A stretch of DNA of 64,000 nucleotides, taken from the NCBI RefSeq assembly GCF_902141855.1, contig NZ_CABFVH010000021.1, forward strand, positions 1-64,000, written 5' to 3'. Made by a program: the position numbers and the translations under genes. The stretch is from Methylobacterium dankookense. Lineage in GTDB: Bacteria > Pseudomonadota > Alphaproteobacteria > Rhizobiales > Beijerinckiaceae. The notes beneath the pieces are model-generated. The model had not been told where the DNA came from and did not search any database. It saw nothing but the letters and a program-made list of their open reading frames with translations. Position 1 is the first letter of the stretch. Each line of letters begins with the position of its first letter. This document shows, piece after piece, positions 29,696 to 37,743 of the stretch.

Positions 29696-30013
29696 CGTCT
29701 TCGAGGATCAGGGCGGACGGCGTTCAGCTTCGCATTTCGAGAGGCGGCTCCGCAATGGGGCGTTGCAGTCCGCCTCTATACATTGCCGCCCCAAAAGCAG
29801 ACCGTCGCAAATCCACCCATTCCGGTCGTCCTGCTCAGTCCCTTTCTGCCCATTGTTCAAGGCTTGTCATTCAAGTTTCGTGATGGCCGGTCTGAAGGGC
29901 GCGTCTGAGGCAATAACCCATCACGAATAAGGGCTCCGAACCGAAGTCCGAAGTCCTTATTTGACCGCCATTCGACGGTCCGTCGTAAGTCACGCTTAAA
30001 GCGACAGCATCCA
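29696..30013. other. Native lpdA downstream region left of the island
   Basis: No gene is convincing. From about 29923 to 30013 the sequence is an imperfect copy of 41080-41195 (shared AAGGGCTCCGAACC at 29929-29942 and 41094-41107; CCGTCGTAAGTCAC at 29980-29993 and 41162-41175). One 17-base length difference separates these two shared blocks. A weak hairpin AAGGGCT..AGTCCTT sits at 29929-29958. This is the original trailer of lpdA, separated from it by the island. Confidence 0.6.
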
Positions 30014-30099
30014 AATCACGTATGGATCACCCGCCCATACGCATCCAACACGCTCTCGTGCATCATCTCCGAGAGCGTCGGGTGCGGGAAGACCGTGTG
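30014..30099. repeat. Left attachment repeat (attL), copy of the lpdA 3' end
   Basis: A perfect 86-base direct repeat of 41196-41281. Read on the minus strand it codes for the last 27 residues of dihydrolipoyl dehydrogenase, including HPTLSE, and the stop codon. It is an orphan gene tail left when the element integrated. Identity stops exactly at a lpdA-coding position on the right (30100) and two bases beyond the stop codon on the left (30013). Confidence 0.92.
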
Positions 30100-30200
30100 G
30101 TAACTCTTAGTGTGATGGTAGAAATATCATTGCCAAATCATAGGGTTAGCGCGCATGTCGGATGATCGTCCAAGCTGATTGAAATCATCGCTGTGAGGGC

Positions 30201-30221
30201 TCTGTCACACGCCTGTCACAG
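30201..30221 (+). promoter_or_regulatory. Candidate integrase arm-type site, left
   Basis: A 21-base stretch just upstream of the integrase start contains two GTCACA half-sites 11 bases apart and ends in CCTGTCACAG. It agrees at 18 of 21 positions, in the same orientation, with 41071-41091 inside the right end. Paired direct repeats inside both ends are typical of tyrosine-integrase arm sites. Confidence 0.5.
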
Positions 30222-30231
30222 TGAGAGTCCG

Positions 30232-31245
30232 ATGGCGGCAATCCGTAAGCGTCAAGGCAAGTATCAGGTTCAGATCCGAATCAAAGGTTCACCTCCCCTT
30301 TCTCGAACATTCTCAGCACGGGCGGACGCAAAGGCTTGGGCGAGGGAGATTGAGGGCGATGCTGAGCGGCGCGGTCTACCCATGGACCGTAGAGTCCTCG
30401 ATACCCTAACGGTCGGCGATATCCTGGTCCGTTACCGGGACACGATCACACCAACTAAACTGGGCGCCGTTCGTGAGGGTATGGCGATCCGCGTGCTCTT
30501 GAAGCATGGCTTATCGAAAGTCCCGCTCAGCGCACTTACGGTGAGTAGAGTTGCGGAGCATCGCGACCAACGGCTTCAAACAATCAAACCGGCAAGCATC
30601 AATCGTGAGCTTGCGATTTACCGTCACGCTTTCGAAACCGCTCAACGATCCTGGGGCATTCCGTTGGCGGAGAATCCGTTTGCCCTCGTCACAAAGCCAA
30701 GAGTCAGTGACGCACGCTCGCGACGGCTTGAGAAAGGTGAGTGGGAGAAGCTGAAAGCGGCGTGTCTTCGATCACGAAATCCCTATGTGTTGTCTATGGT
30801 CGAATTCGGCCTGGAGACAGCTATGCGACGCGGTGAAGTCCTTCGTGTCCGCTGGCGAAATATTGATTGGGAGGGTCGAACGCTTCATATACCGAGATCT
30901 AAAAACGGCTATGCCCGCACTATACCTCTAAGTGTTCAAGCAATAAATATTCTTATGAGGCAATCGAACGCATTTTCATCAAGCGAAAATCTAGTTTTTG
31001 AAACTACAGAGGACGCTATCAAGCTTTCGTGGCAACGTATAGTGCGTCGCTGCGGGATTGTAGATTTCCGTTATCACGATCTCCGCCACGAAGCTATCTC
31101 GCGGTTTTTTGAGAAGGGATTGAGTGTTCCTGAAGTTGCACTCATTTCCGGCCATCGCGACTACAAGATGCTTGCGCGATATGTGCATCTTCGTCCGGAG
31201 GTGCTTGCGGAGAAGTTGGCACGGCTTAGCCAAGAGGGTTCATAA
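30232..31245 (+). CDS. int: Tyrosine-type site-specific integrase
   Basis: A 337-residue phage-type integrase. An N-terminal AP2-like/arm-binding segment (AIRKRQGKYQVQIRIKG, SRTFSARADAKAWAREIE) is followed by a SAM-like core-binding domain. The catalytic domain carries the Arg in LETAMRRGEVLRVRW, Lys in RSKNGYARTIPL, HDLRHEAISRFFEKG (HxxR), and GHRDYKMLARYVH with the nucleophile Tyr. ATG 30232 is preferred; a GTG 13 codons upstream is possible. It begins 133 bases inside attL and reads into the element, as usual for elements that target gene 3' ends. Confidence 0.93.
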   Translation: MAAIRKRQGKYQVQIRIKGSPPLSRTFSARADAKAWAREIEGDAERRGLPMDRRVLDTLTVGDILVRYRDTITPTKLGAVREGMAIRVLLKHGLSKVPLSALTVSRVAEHRDQRLQTIKPASINRELAIYRHAFETAQRSWGIPLAENPFALVTKPRVSDARSRRLEKGEWEKLKAACLRSRNPYVLSMVEFGLETAMRRGEVLRVRWRNIDWEGRTLHIPRSKNGYARTIPLSVQAINILMRQSNAFSSSENLVFETTEDAIKLSWQRIVRRCGIVDFRYHDLRHEAISRFFEKGLSVPEVALISGHRDYKMLARYVHLRPEVLAEKLARLSQEGS

Positions 31246-31446
31246 TCCCACAACACTAACGAAGGCTGGAGCGCATAGCCCCGGTCAGATGCTTTTCTCT
31301 GAGCGACCGCGGGCTGATACTCAAGCCTAAAGCCGAGGTGCGAAGCGCCGGACATCGCACACTACAATAATCGCACTCGCCTGGAGAACATCCTCCTGCA
31401 AAGCCAAGCCGTTGCTGATTCATTACGTGACAGGAGATTCAGTAGC
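31246..31446. other. Leader region of the replication-like gene
   Basis: About 200 bases without a gene. GC falls toward 31370. No clear promoter boxes were identified, but the following large gene must be read from here or from the integrase promoter. Confidence 0.4.
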
Positions 31447-31470
31447 CTCCCAATGTAATCACGTTGGGAG
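31447..31470 (+). promoter_or_regulatory. Hairpin that includes the ribosome-binding site
   Basis: CTCCCAA (31447-31453) pairs exactly with TTGGGAG (31464-31470) around the loop TGTAATCACG. The GGGAG of the 3' arm is the Shine-Dalgarno for the ATG at 31480, nine bases away. If the stem forms, initiation is blocked. The loop heptamer TAATCAC recurs in the loop of the hairpin at 33972-34007 after the gene, so a common binding protein is possible. Confidence 0.55.
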
Positions 31471-31479
31471 AATAAGAGT

Positions 31480-33918
31480 ATGATATGCAAATATGTAGAT
31501 GGTGTTACGTCGTCGGGCAAGTCGGTAGTTCTACGAAAAAAGGCTAACGAACTATCAGCCAAAGGACATAACACGATCATCGTCTTACCGACCATAGACC
31601 TGATCCGGGAACACGTCTGTCGGTTTGAAACTGACTATACCAATCAGAGAGTCGAACCGTTCTTTACTGGTGATGATCGTGTCGATGCGCTGCCTTCTGT
31701 GACGCTGGCCGTGAAGCACGCAATCGAAACGACTATGCCTGACGAGGGCCGGATTATACTAGTCACCCATCAGACGTTTTCGAGGATCCGGGCAGAGCAT
31801 TGCTTGTCGGAATGGCATGTATTGATCGACGAAGAAATGGATGTGTTCAGTGGCGAAGAAATCAATCTTCACCATTCCCACAAGTTTGTCACAGACAATC
31901 TGAAGCTCTGCCCGCAGGGACCAAAGTATGGAACGCTAAAAGTCGTTGATGCCAAGGCGATTAAGAAGGTGCTTGATAATCCTGAGGGAGACGAGGCTTG
32001 GAAGCTAGTAAATGGCGTATGCCGATCTTTGTTGTCTCCATGGGCAGTCAACTACACTATTCTTACGAGCTACAATGCGCTTGTAAGTGAGATCGGCAGC
32101 AAGCGTAAGCTCATTGTCTATACGATTGTGACGCATCGTTTCGCCGAGCAATATGCTTCATTCACTGTATTCTGCGCCCGGTTCACCGAAACGTTGCACT
32201 ATCTCATGTGGCAATCGGAAGGCGTAGCGTGGGAACGTGACGAGGAACTGTGCAGTCAGCTTCGGATCCAGGCCCATGAAGGATACGAGAGGCTGAAGAT
32301 CTACTACGGTTACGAAGGCCACTTTTCTAAGAAGTTGCGTAACACCCATCCCGACACATTCAAGCAGTTTGTGATGAAGGCACGAGATATAATGAATGGG
32401 CAGCCGTTCATCTGGTTGGTGAACAAGGATGTCAAGAATGACTGCGAGTTATTCAGAGTTGCCGGCGGAGAGAACATCAAGGCGAAATCGCATGGACTAA
32501 ACAAATATGATCATGTGCATCACGCAATCGTTGGTGGTGCGTTTAACAAAACTCCAGGGGCCAGTAAGTTTCTTGAGGATATGTGCAATGTAAGCGCAGA
32601 GCAACAAACCATCAGTGGCGTGAATCAGAAGATCTATCAGGCTGTCAGTCGCACTTCGATGCGGAAGTTGGCTTTGGAACAGGACAGGTGTTGGGTTGTC
32701 CCGAGCCGATCTAACGCTGAATACCTGTCAGGGATCTTCGTCGGATCATCTGTGCTCTCGCTTGGGCTCGACCAACCTGCGGAAGCAACAAGAGGTCGGC
32801 CCCCTAAACATGGAAGTGCGAACGAAAGGAAGCTGCGATCCAAACTGAGAAAGAAGATGGAGAGGGAACAAACAAGCGGGTTCATCCCTGAGATTGCACC
32901 TGAAATGATCTCGGTCGTGTCTATCTATAGGGGCAAAGATGGCGACGTTAATACTATAGAGTCTATAAGTGATTTCGTCGCCAGGTTCAGAGGGACTATC
33001 TTCCCGCATCTATACAGTAACAGGGGAGATTGCCTATTAATGAAAGAGAAGGACTTCATCCAGTTCCTAAAAAACCAATCTAAGACGAGGTATATGGACA
33101 AACACGACGTTCCACTCATTTCACCTGCATTCTGGAATCCTCTCTACGATGGGGAAAGGCCTCGTGGAAAGCACAATGCAATCTGTTCCTATGGTTTCAT
33201 GATCGACGTAGATGGAGGCGAGATGAGACCAGAGGACCTAGCTACGATAGTCCCTCACTTAGAGCTTCACTGTTACAGCACCTTCAACAACAGGAAGGAT
33301 GAGCAACGGTATCGTGTCTACATTCCTGCAACGAGACCAACGAGCAATCCTCAATATAAAGCCATCACGAGCAGTCTGATCCATGCAATCGAGTCCAACG
33401 GCTATACCAGTAAGAAAGAGTTACTGGCGAAGCCGCGCGTAAGCGCCAATAGTCGTCTACACGGGATTGATATGAGTAAGCTTGGAGGATTTTCACTATT
33501 CTATCTGCCGTGCCAAGCCGAAAATGGACCCAAATCGTTCTTCAAGTCATTCGATAAGCCACCTCGGATGCCTCTGGATGTAAATGACTGGCTTGAGAAC
33601 ATACCTTATGGGATTGAGGTAGAAGATGACGCTGAAGATAGGCCGATCTATTATGAACCAGCAACGGGTGAGATCAATACTGAACAACAGTCTGCTATAA
33701 ATGAAGCAATGGATTGGTGGATGGCTCATGGAACAGGACGGAAACAAGGGTATGTCGCTATCTCCATTCTGTTCTCGAAGTTATGCCGTATCAACCTTCC
33801 TTGTTCGAAGATTAGTAACTTGCTCTATGAGGCAGCATCAATGGCGAACTCCCCGGAGGATAGGAGGAAGCAAGTTCGCGGTTTGATGGAGACGTGGAAG
33901 ACAAAACGCAGATATTAA
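31480..33918 (+). CDS. Putative replication protein: SF2-type helicase joined to primase-like domain
   Basis: An 812-residue protein I do not recognise as a named family. Residues 1-420 look like a superfamily 2 ATPase: Walker A GVTSSGKS (8-15), THQTF (96-100), DEExx box LIDEEMD (D117-E118), and a motif VI-like QAVSRTSMR (387-395). Residues 437-447 (TRGRPPKHG) resemble an AT-hook in a basic linker. Residues about 565-670 resemble archaeo-eukaryotic-type primases: YGFMIDVDGG with D576 and D578 as metal ligands, then CYSTFNNRKDEQRYRVYIPATRP. The last 70 residues resemble a primase C-terminal helical domain. Beside an integrase, it is probably the element's replication initiator; that is inference. 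Confidence 0.6.
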   Translation: MICKYVDGVTSSGKSVVLRKKANELSAKGHNTIIVLPTIDLIREHVCRFETDYTNQRVEPFFTGDDRVDALPSVTLAVKHAIETTMPDEGRIILVTHQTFSRIRAEHCLSEWHVLIDEEMDVFSGEEINLHHSHKFVTDNLKLCPQGPKYGTLKVVDAKAIKKVLDNPEGDEAWKLVNGVCRSLLSPWAVNYTILTSYNALVSEIGSKRKLIVYTIVTHRFAEQYASFTVFCARFTETLHYLMWQSEGVAWERDEELCSQLRIQAHEGYERLKIYYGYEGHFSKKLRNTHPDTFKQFVMKARDIMNGQPFIWLVNKDVKNDCELFRVAGGENIKAKSHGLNKYDHVHHAIVGGAFNKTPGASKFLEDMCNVSAEQQTISGVNQKIYQAVSRTSMRKLALEQDRCWVVPSRSNAEYLSGIFVGSSVLSLGLDQPAEATRGRPPKHGSANERKLRSKLRKKMEREQTSGFIPEIAPEMISVVSIYRGKDGDVNTIESISDFVARFRGTIFPHLYSNRGDCLLMKEKDFIQFLKNQSKTRYMDKHDVPLISPAFWNPLYDGERPRGKHNAICSYGFMIDVDGGEMRPEDLATIVPHLELHCYSTFNNRKDEQRYRVYIPATRPTSNPQYKAITSSLIHAIESNGYTSKKELLAKPRVSANSRLHGIDMSKLGGFSLFYLPCQAENGPKSFFKSFDKPPRMPLDVNDWLENIPYGIEVEDDAEDRPIYYEPATGEINTEQQSAINEAMDWWMAHGTGRKQGYVAISILFSKLCRINLPCSKISNLLYEAASMANSPEDRRKQVRGLMETWKTKRRY

Positions 33919-33971
33919 AAGATACCGCGCTGGCATAATCATATTTGAACATAGGGTCGGTATAAAAACAA

Positions 33972-34007
33972 TGTGAGACGGATTAATCACATTCAGTCCG
34001 TCTCACA
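33972..34007. repeat. 11-bp inverted repeat after the replication-like gene
   Basis: TGTGAGACGGA (33972-33982) and its exact complement (33997-34007) enclose TTAATCACATTCAG. On the minus strand it is followed by a T-rich run (TTGTTTTTAT), so it can serve as a terminator for minus-strand transcripts. It may instead be an operator or an iteron-like structure. The whole gap 33919-34136 is AT-rich and also holds ATACGCT..AGCGTAT near 34075-34105. Confidence 0.6.
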
Positions 34008-34136
34008 AAATAGTGTAGATCACCGCCGATTGTCAGAACATTTATGAAATAAGTCGTGCGGTTTCTAAACTTCATACGCTGATTAAGTCATTTTCATAGC
34101 GTATCGTGCGTTCAACGAAATATCAGAAGGAAATCG

Positions 34137-34481
34137 ATGCAAGTGCTTGTAGATATTTACTATTATTTAGATCATGAGAAATGCAAAACTAGCTGTGTTT
34201 TGTGTAACATCCTCAGTGTGGCAATCGAGCTAAGTCGTAGGTTCTATATTACCTCATCGTGTGACGTAGCTCGTAACATTTGTAAATCGATGTGGTTTTC
34301 GTTTAAAGACGCTGCGGGCGAACTGTCACGTCTAGGATTCGATGACCAGCCGATTCATGATGCAGTGAGAAAACATCGCCATACGCTGGTTGATGCCTAC
34401 TTGCTCACAGACGAACCCATCCCGCACAACATTAGAGGTATAATGCTTCGTTCAATCAGTGTGCCAGAAGTAATCCAATAG
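34137..34481 (+). CDS. Hypothetical protein of the island
   Basis: A 114-residue ORF with a good ribosome-binding site (AGAAGGA eight bases before the ATG). It has four Cys in the first 50 residues (KCKTSCVLC, SSCDVARNICKS), which could bind a metal, and a helical second half (SFKDAAGELSRLGFDDQPIHDAVRKHRHTL). No family recognised. It follows the replication-like gene and is convergent with an XRE regulator. Confidence 0.6.
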   Translation: MQVLVDIYYYLDHEKCKTSCVLCNILSVAIELSRRFYITSSCDVARNICKSMWFSFKDAAGELSRLGFDDQPIHDAVRKHRHTLVDAYLLTDEPIPHNIRGIMLRSISVPEVIQ

Positions 34482-34505
34482 CTGCCACGAACACAAGTTG
34501 TCAGT

Positions 34506-34853
34506 TTAGATCGGCCTGTCTTTCCGTTGCTCCGATATCGCGTCCAAGATCGTCAGCAACAACTTAAGCTCGTTTTCGGTAAGCTTAAGTAAATGCAAAT
34601 CAATCTGCATCTTTAGATCAACAAAGTTAGGGGAACGGTCTGTATCCTCTAACATCATGCCTATGTTGACGTTCGTTATCTCACAGATTCGGTTCAGCGT
34701 TTCGAGAGATGGAAGATTCACCCCCCGCTCGACGTTCGAAATCGCTTCCTTCGTCCTATCCGCCAACTCAGCCAACGTTTCCTGTGTGAGTCCGGCATTT
34801 TCACGGGCACGCTTGATCCGCAGCCCCACGATCTTGTTCAACTCGCGCTTCAT
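34506..34853 (-). CDS. XRE-family transcriptional regulator
   Basis: A 115-residue Cro/CI-type protein. The helix-turn-helix is GLRIKRARENAGLTQETLAELADRTKEAISNVERGVNLPSLETLNRICEIT in segments, followed by a charged helical tail (LKMQIDLHLLKLTENELKLLLTIL) suited to oligomerisation. It reads away from the divergent membrane protein gene, 133 bases apart, so it may control that gene and itself. It is the best candidate for the element's repressor. Confidence 0.85.
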   Translation of the reverse strand: MKRELNKIVGLRIKRARENAGLTQETLAELADRTKEAISNVERGVNLPSLETLNRICEITNVNIGMMLEDTDRSPNFVDLKMQIDLHLLKLTENELKLLLTILDAISEQRKDRPI

Positions 34854-34986
34854 GAAACGGAGTGTGGCTTCGGGTCAGACACTTTCCCACGGATCAAACT
34901 TCGCTATTATGGCCTCGGGACGGAGTTTAGTCCGACTCGCTCTGATCCGTTGAAGGGTTCAGAGGCTCTCATTCCTCGGTTCGTTC

Positions 34987-35766
34987 ATGTCGCGCGTCCT
35001 AGCCGCAGTGTTCCTCCCTCTGATGCTCCTGCTTGTCCCATTGGGTTTGGCGTTTGCGGATCCTCTACCTTCTCGTTCCGCGCCCTCTACGGCCCCTCAG
35101 AATGGGCGAGGATCGACAACGACACGGCCGGGCACCACCACCACCGGTCAGCCCAAGACTCAGGTTCTGCGGGTGGATGAGAGACGGAAGGCTGACCTCT
35201 TCACGAAGGACGATCTGGCTCGCTTCCTTGGGCTGGCGTTCGTCGTCCTCGGTTCGTGCACCGTGATCCTGTTCGTTCTCGGATGCGGATCTCGGGTGGT
35301 GGTGTTCGCCAACCGGTCCGATGCCATCATGTCGGCTGGTATGATCATCGCCCCGATCGTTACGAGCGTGGCTTCCGGTGGTCTCCTATGGCTCTATGAG
35401 GTTCCTGACGGTCCGACGCACATGACTACCTTCGAGTTCGTGAAGGCATATCCGCCGATCGCCTTCGTGCTGGTTGTCGGGGGTCTGTGGTGGGCGTGGT
35501 CGATTCTTGGAACCCTCATAAGCTCCATCCGCCACAACGGCCTGATCATCGGTTCGCTGGTCGCCATCATGAAGGTGGGTGCCGTGGTCTCCCTCCTGAT
35601 CGTCGGATGGGCTGCGCTCATTAACTATGACGATGAAGGCAACCTGAACCACTACACAGCCAAGTTCTTCATCTTCATGGCTCTTGCATGGTTCGCGGCA
35701 AAGTTCGTGAACGGTAAGCGCGTGCGTCGGCGCATGTTAAATGTATCTGGTTCGCTCAGCGGATAA
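34987..35766 (+). CDS. Five-pass membrane protein of unknown function
   Basis: A 259-residue protein with an N-terminal signal peptide (hydrophobic 4-22, likely cleaved after AFA at 24), a Ser/Thr/Pro-rich extracytoplasmic linker (27-58), and about five membrane spans near residues 79-100, 114-137, 157-180, 186-212 and 225-242. It ends in a basic tail GKRVRRRM. No family recognised. Its GC content is higher than that of its island neighbours, suggesting a separate origin. It is convergent with the DUF4157-type gene (9 bases between stops). Confidence 0.75.
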   Translation: MSRVLAAVFLPLMLLLVPLGLAFADPLPSRSAPSTAPQNGRGSTTTRPGTTTTGQPKTQVLRVDERRKADLFTKDDLARFLGLAFVVLGSCTVILFVLGCGSRVVVFANRSDAIMSAGMIIAPIVTSVASGGLLWLYEVPDGPTHMTTFEFVKAYPPIAFVLVVGGLWWAWSILGTLISSIRHNGLIIGSLVAIMKVGAVVSLLIVGWAALINYDDEGNLNHYTAKFFIFMALAWFAAKFVNGKRVRRRMLNVSGSLSG

Positions 35767-35775
35767 ACTTTTGTC

Positions 35776-37014
35776 TCATCCGCCAATGCGTCTAAGATTC
35801 CACAAAAACACCCGTCGCCGTGCTCGTTCTGGAATGCTGGAAAAATAGTAAGCTGGATGTGCCTTCGCGAAAGCCCTAAGAGGCATTGGATCTTCGTCTT
35901 CGGGAAGGTAGCTTAACTTTCCGCCTCGGGATCGTATCTCCCCACACAAAATCTCACGTTGCTTTTTTTCAGCCCCTGCTCCGGATATCTTATCTGCAAT
36001 CTTTGCAATATCTTCGGGCTTCATGCCCGCGCCATCGTTCTTTTTCGTCTTTTTACTAAGAAGTTCAACGAGAGCGATCATATATGATTTATAGGTTTTT
36101 GGCCTTTCGTCTAGCGCATCAACCTCTTTGCCAAGCTTAAAGAAGTTTTCTAAATGACTTGTCGTGTCCAATGCATACTGAATAATGCCTTTTCCTTTCG
36201 CCAAATGTCCATAGGGGCTTCTATACATTTTTGCGTCTTCATCATCAGAATCCCGATGCGCAAAACTATCGCCAAAGGCATGAAGAGCTAAGCCAAAATC
36301 AAATCGGTCTTCTTTCTTCCTCAATGTAATGCTTTCGATGACATCAGATCTATACTTAGTTTCAATCTTCCCAGGAAGTCCGGTCAGACAATGAAGTGAT
36401 TGCTGCACATCAACAAAGTTCTCCGGATTTTTTGTTAATAAGGGGCCCGACACCGGCAGGGCAAATCGAACGAGTGTCCCAGATACCCAGTTTGAGCCTG
36501 CAACAACCGCGTCAAAGTCATTGATTTGATCCGGGGCCTGAGCATAAAATGCCCAAGCAAGAGCATCAATCCAATCTGCGCCGGCCAGGAGGCCTGCGAG
36601 GTATACAGAGTAATAATGGCCTTCGGGGCCCCACGCTCTAGGTATTTCAGGCCGATCCGCGGAAAGTGGCGGGCAAGGAAGGCCGCACTGAAAAGCAATA
36701 GCCGCCGCCGACGCTTCATATTCGACTAAATCATCGCCAGCGTATGCTGTATTTGAACTATTTTTTTGCACTATATGGGCTAGTTCATGCATAAGAACAA
36801 GCATGTGCGAATCAGAATATAGCTTAAATCTATCCGCATCGAAGTAAATCGAGAGGCCAATGGTAAAAGCTGCTACTTTTTGTTCCCGACATAAAGCCGA
36901 AGGTTCTGGCCCGTAATGGAGATACACTCCGCTTAGATCTGCCCGAAAAAAACGTTCTGCGCGATTTGCAATGAAATCCGGGATGACGAAACTTCCAACA
37001 TTCGAATGGCCCAT
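35776..37014 (-). CDS. DUF4157-type HExxH protein with C-terminal metal-hydrolase-like motif
   Basis: A 412-residue protein. The N-terminal 110 residues fit the DUF4157 pattern: RFFRADLSGVYLHYGPEPSA, VAAFTIGLSIYFDADRF, LMHELAHIVQ (H76-E77-x2-H80) and the downstream EYEASAAA Glu as third zinc ligand. The C-terminal half has FGLALHAFGDSFAHRDSD (H245, D249, H253) and SPYGHLAKGKG (H270), spaced as in zinc phospholipase C/S1-P1-like folds. MGHSN (37014), behind GGGGG, is preferred over ATG 37041. Such proteins occur as toxins or as cargo of contractile injection systems, but no such system is nearby. Role as defence, toxin or virulence factor is open. Confidence 0.65.
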   Translation of the reverse strand: MGHSNVGSFVIPDFIANRAERFFRADLSGVYLHYGPEPSALCREQKVAAFTIGLSIYFDADRFKLYSDSHMLVLMHELAHIVQKNSSNTAYAGDDLVEYEASAAAIAFQCGLPCPPLSADRPEIPRAWGPEGHYYSVYLAGLLAGADWIDALAWAFYAQAPDQINDFDAVVAGSNWVSGTLVRFALPVSGPLLTKNPENFVDVQQSLHCLTGLPGKIETKYRSDVIESITLRKKEDRFDFGLALHAFGDSFAHRDSDDEDAKMYRSPYGHLAKGKGIIQYALDTTSHLENFFKLGKEVDALDERPKTYKSYMIALVELLSKKTKKNDGAGMKPEDIAKIADKISGAGAEKKQREILCGEIRSRGGKLSYLPEDEDPMPLRAFAKAHPAYYFSSIPERARRRVFLWNLRRIGG

Positions 37015-37265
37015 TCCCAGCCCCCTATACAAAGGTATCATTATATACTTTTTGCTCCGTCCGGCAAGCTGCTAGAGGTTTATGCGCAAATCAACCTCAC
37101 ATTATAAGTATTGCTCCGCATGTTCATGCGCTGTCCAACATTGGTGCTTGCTATATAACAATTTTGGTAATCATCATTCGGGAATGTGACTGTATTTATT
37201 TAACATGATTCTCGATCGAGCTTGAGAAGACGGGTGCTTCAATCCTGTTCAGAGGCGAGAAGGCC

Positions 37266-37529
37266 ATGATCCTGAATGAGCATGGTGCGCTTCGTTGTGA
37301 GGCGTGTGGCTTCGACTTCTCGGCGCGCTATGGGGAACGGGGTCACGGCTTCATCGAGTGCCATCATACCAAGCCGGTTTCATCCCTGTCCGCTGGCGAG
37401 AGGACCAAATCGCAGGATCTCGCTCTTCTCTGCGCCAACTGCCACCGGATGATCCACGTAGCTCGACCGTGGCTTAGCCTCTCCGACCTACGCGCTATCG
37501 TCACCCCGTTCGGTAACGCGGGAGCATGA
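37266..37529 (+). pseudogene. HNH endonuclease, probably 5'-truncated
   Basis: Eighty-seven residues matching the C-terminal HNH part of longer restriction-type nucleases. CEACGFDFSARYG supplies the first zinc Cys pair, FIECHHTKPVSSL the His-His, and DLALLCANCHRMIHVARP the second Cys pair and final His. Family members usually carry 100-200 residues before this. Upstream the frame holds only about 20 more codons (IELEKTGASILFRGEKA) before a stop at about 37206. It may be a remnant, or a minimal HNH protein with intact active site. Confidence 0.65.
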
Positions 37530-37743
37530 TGCTTTGTCGCTAGCCTCAGCGAGTGCGAGGCGCTTTGAATCATCTCGGGTGCCACTACGCTCTCGCATCG
37601 ACCAAACTCAGCGATGAACCCTATTTTGGGCCAGTCAGATCTGGGCTTCTTACTGCCAAGTCTATTAGGGCTGTTCGCGCTTCTGGCTATATCTGTTCTT
37701 TGAATGTCCTGCCGAACTTGATAGACATCAAGAACTGTCAATC
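37530..37743. other. Gap without convincing gene
   Basis: A 65-codon frame is open on the plus strand here, but it has no ribosome-binding site or recognisable motif, and its residue mix is unremarkable. I see nothing else. Confidence 0.4.

Noticed and set aside
35776..37014. Contractile injection system locus around the DUF4157-type protein
   Set aside because: No sheath, tube, baseplate or AAA+ loader genes lie within the island.
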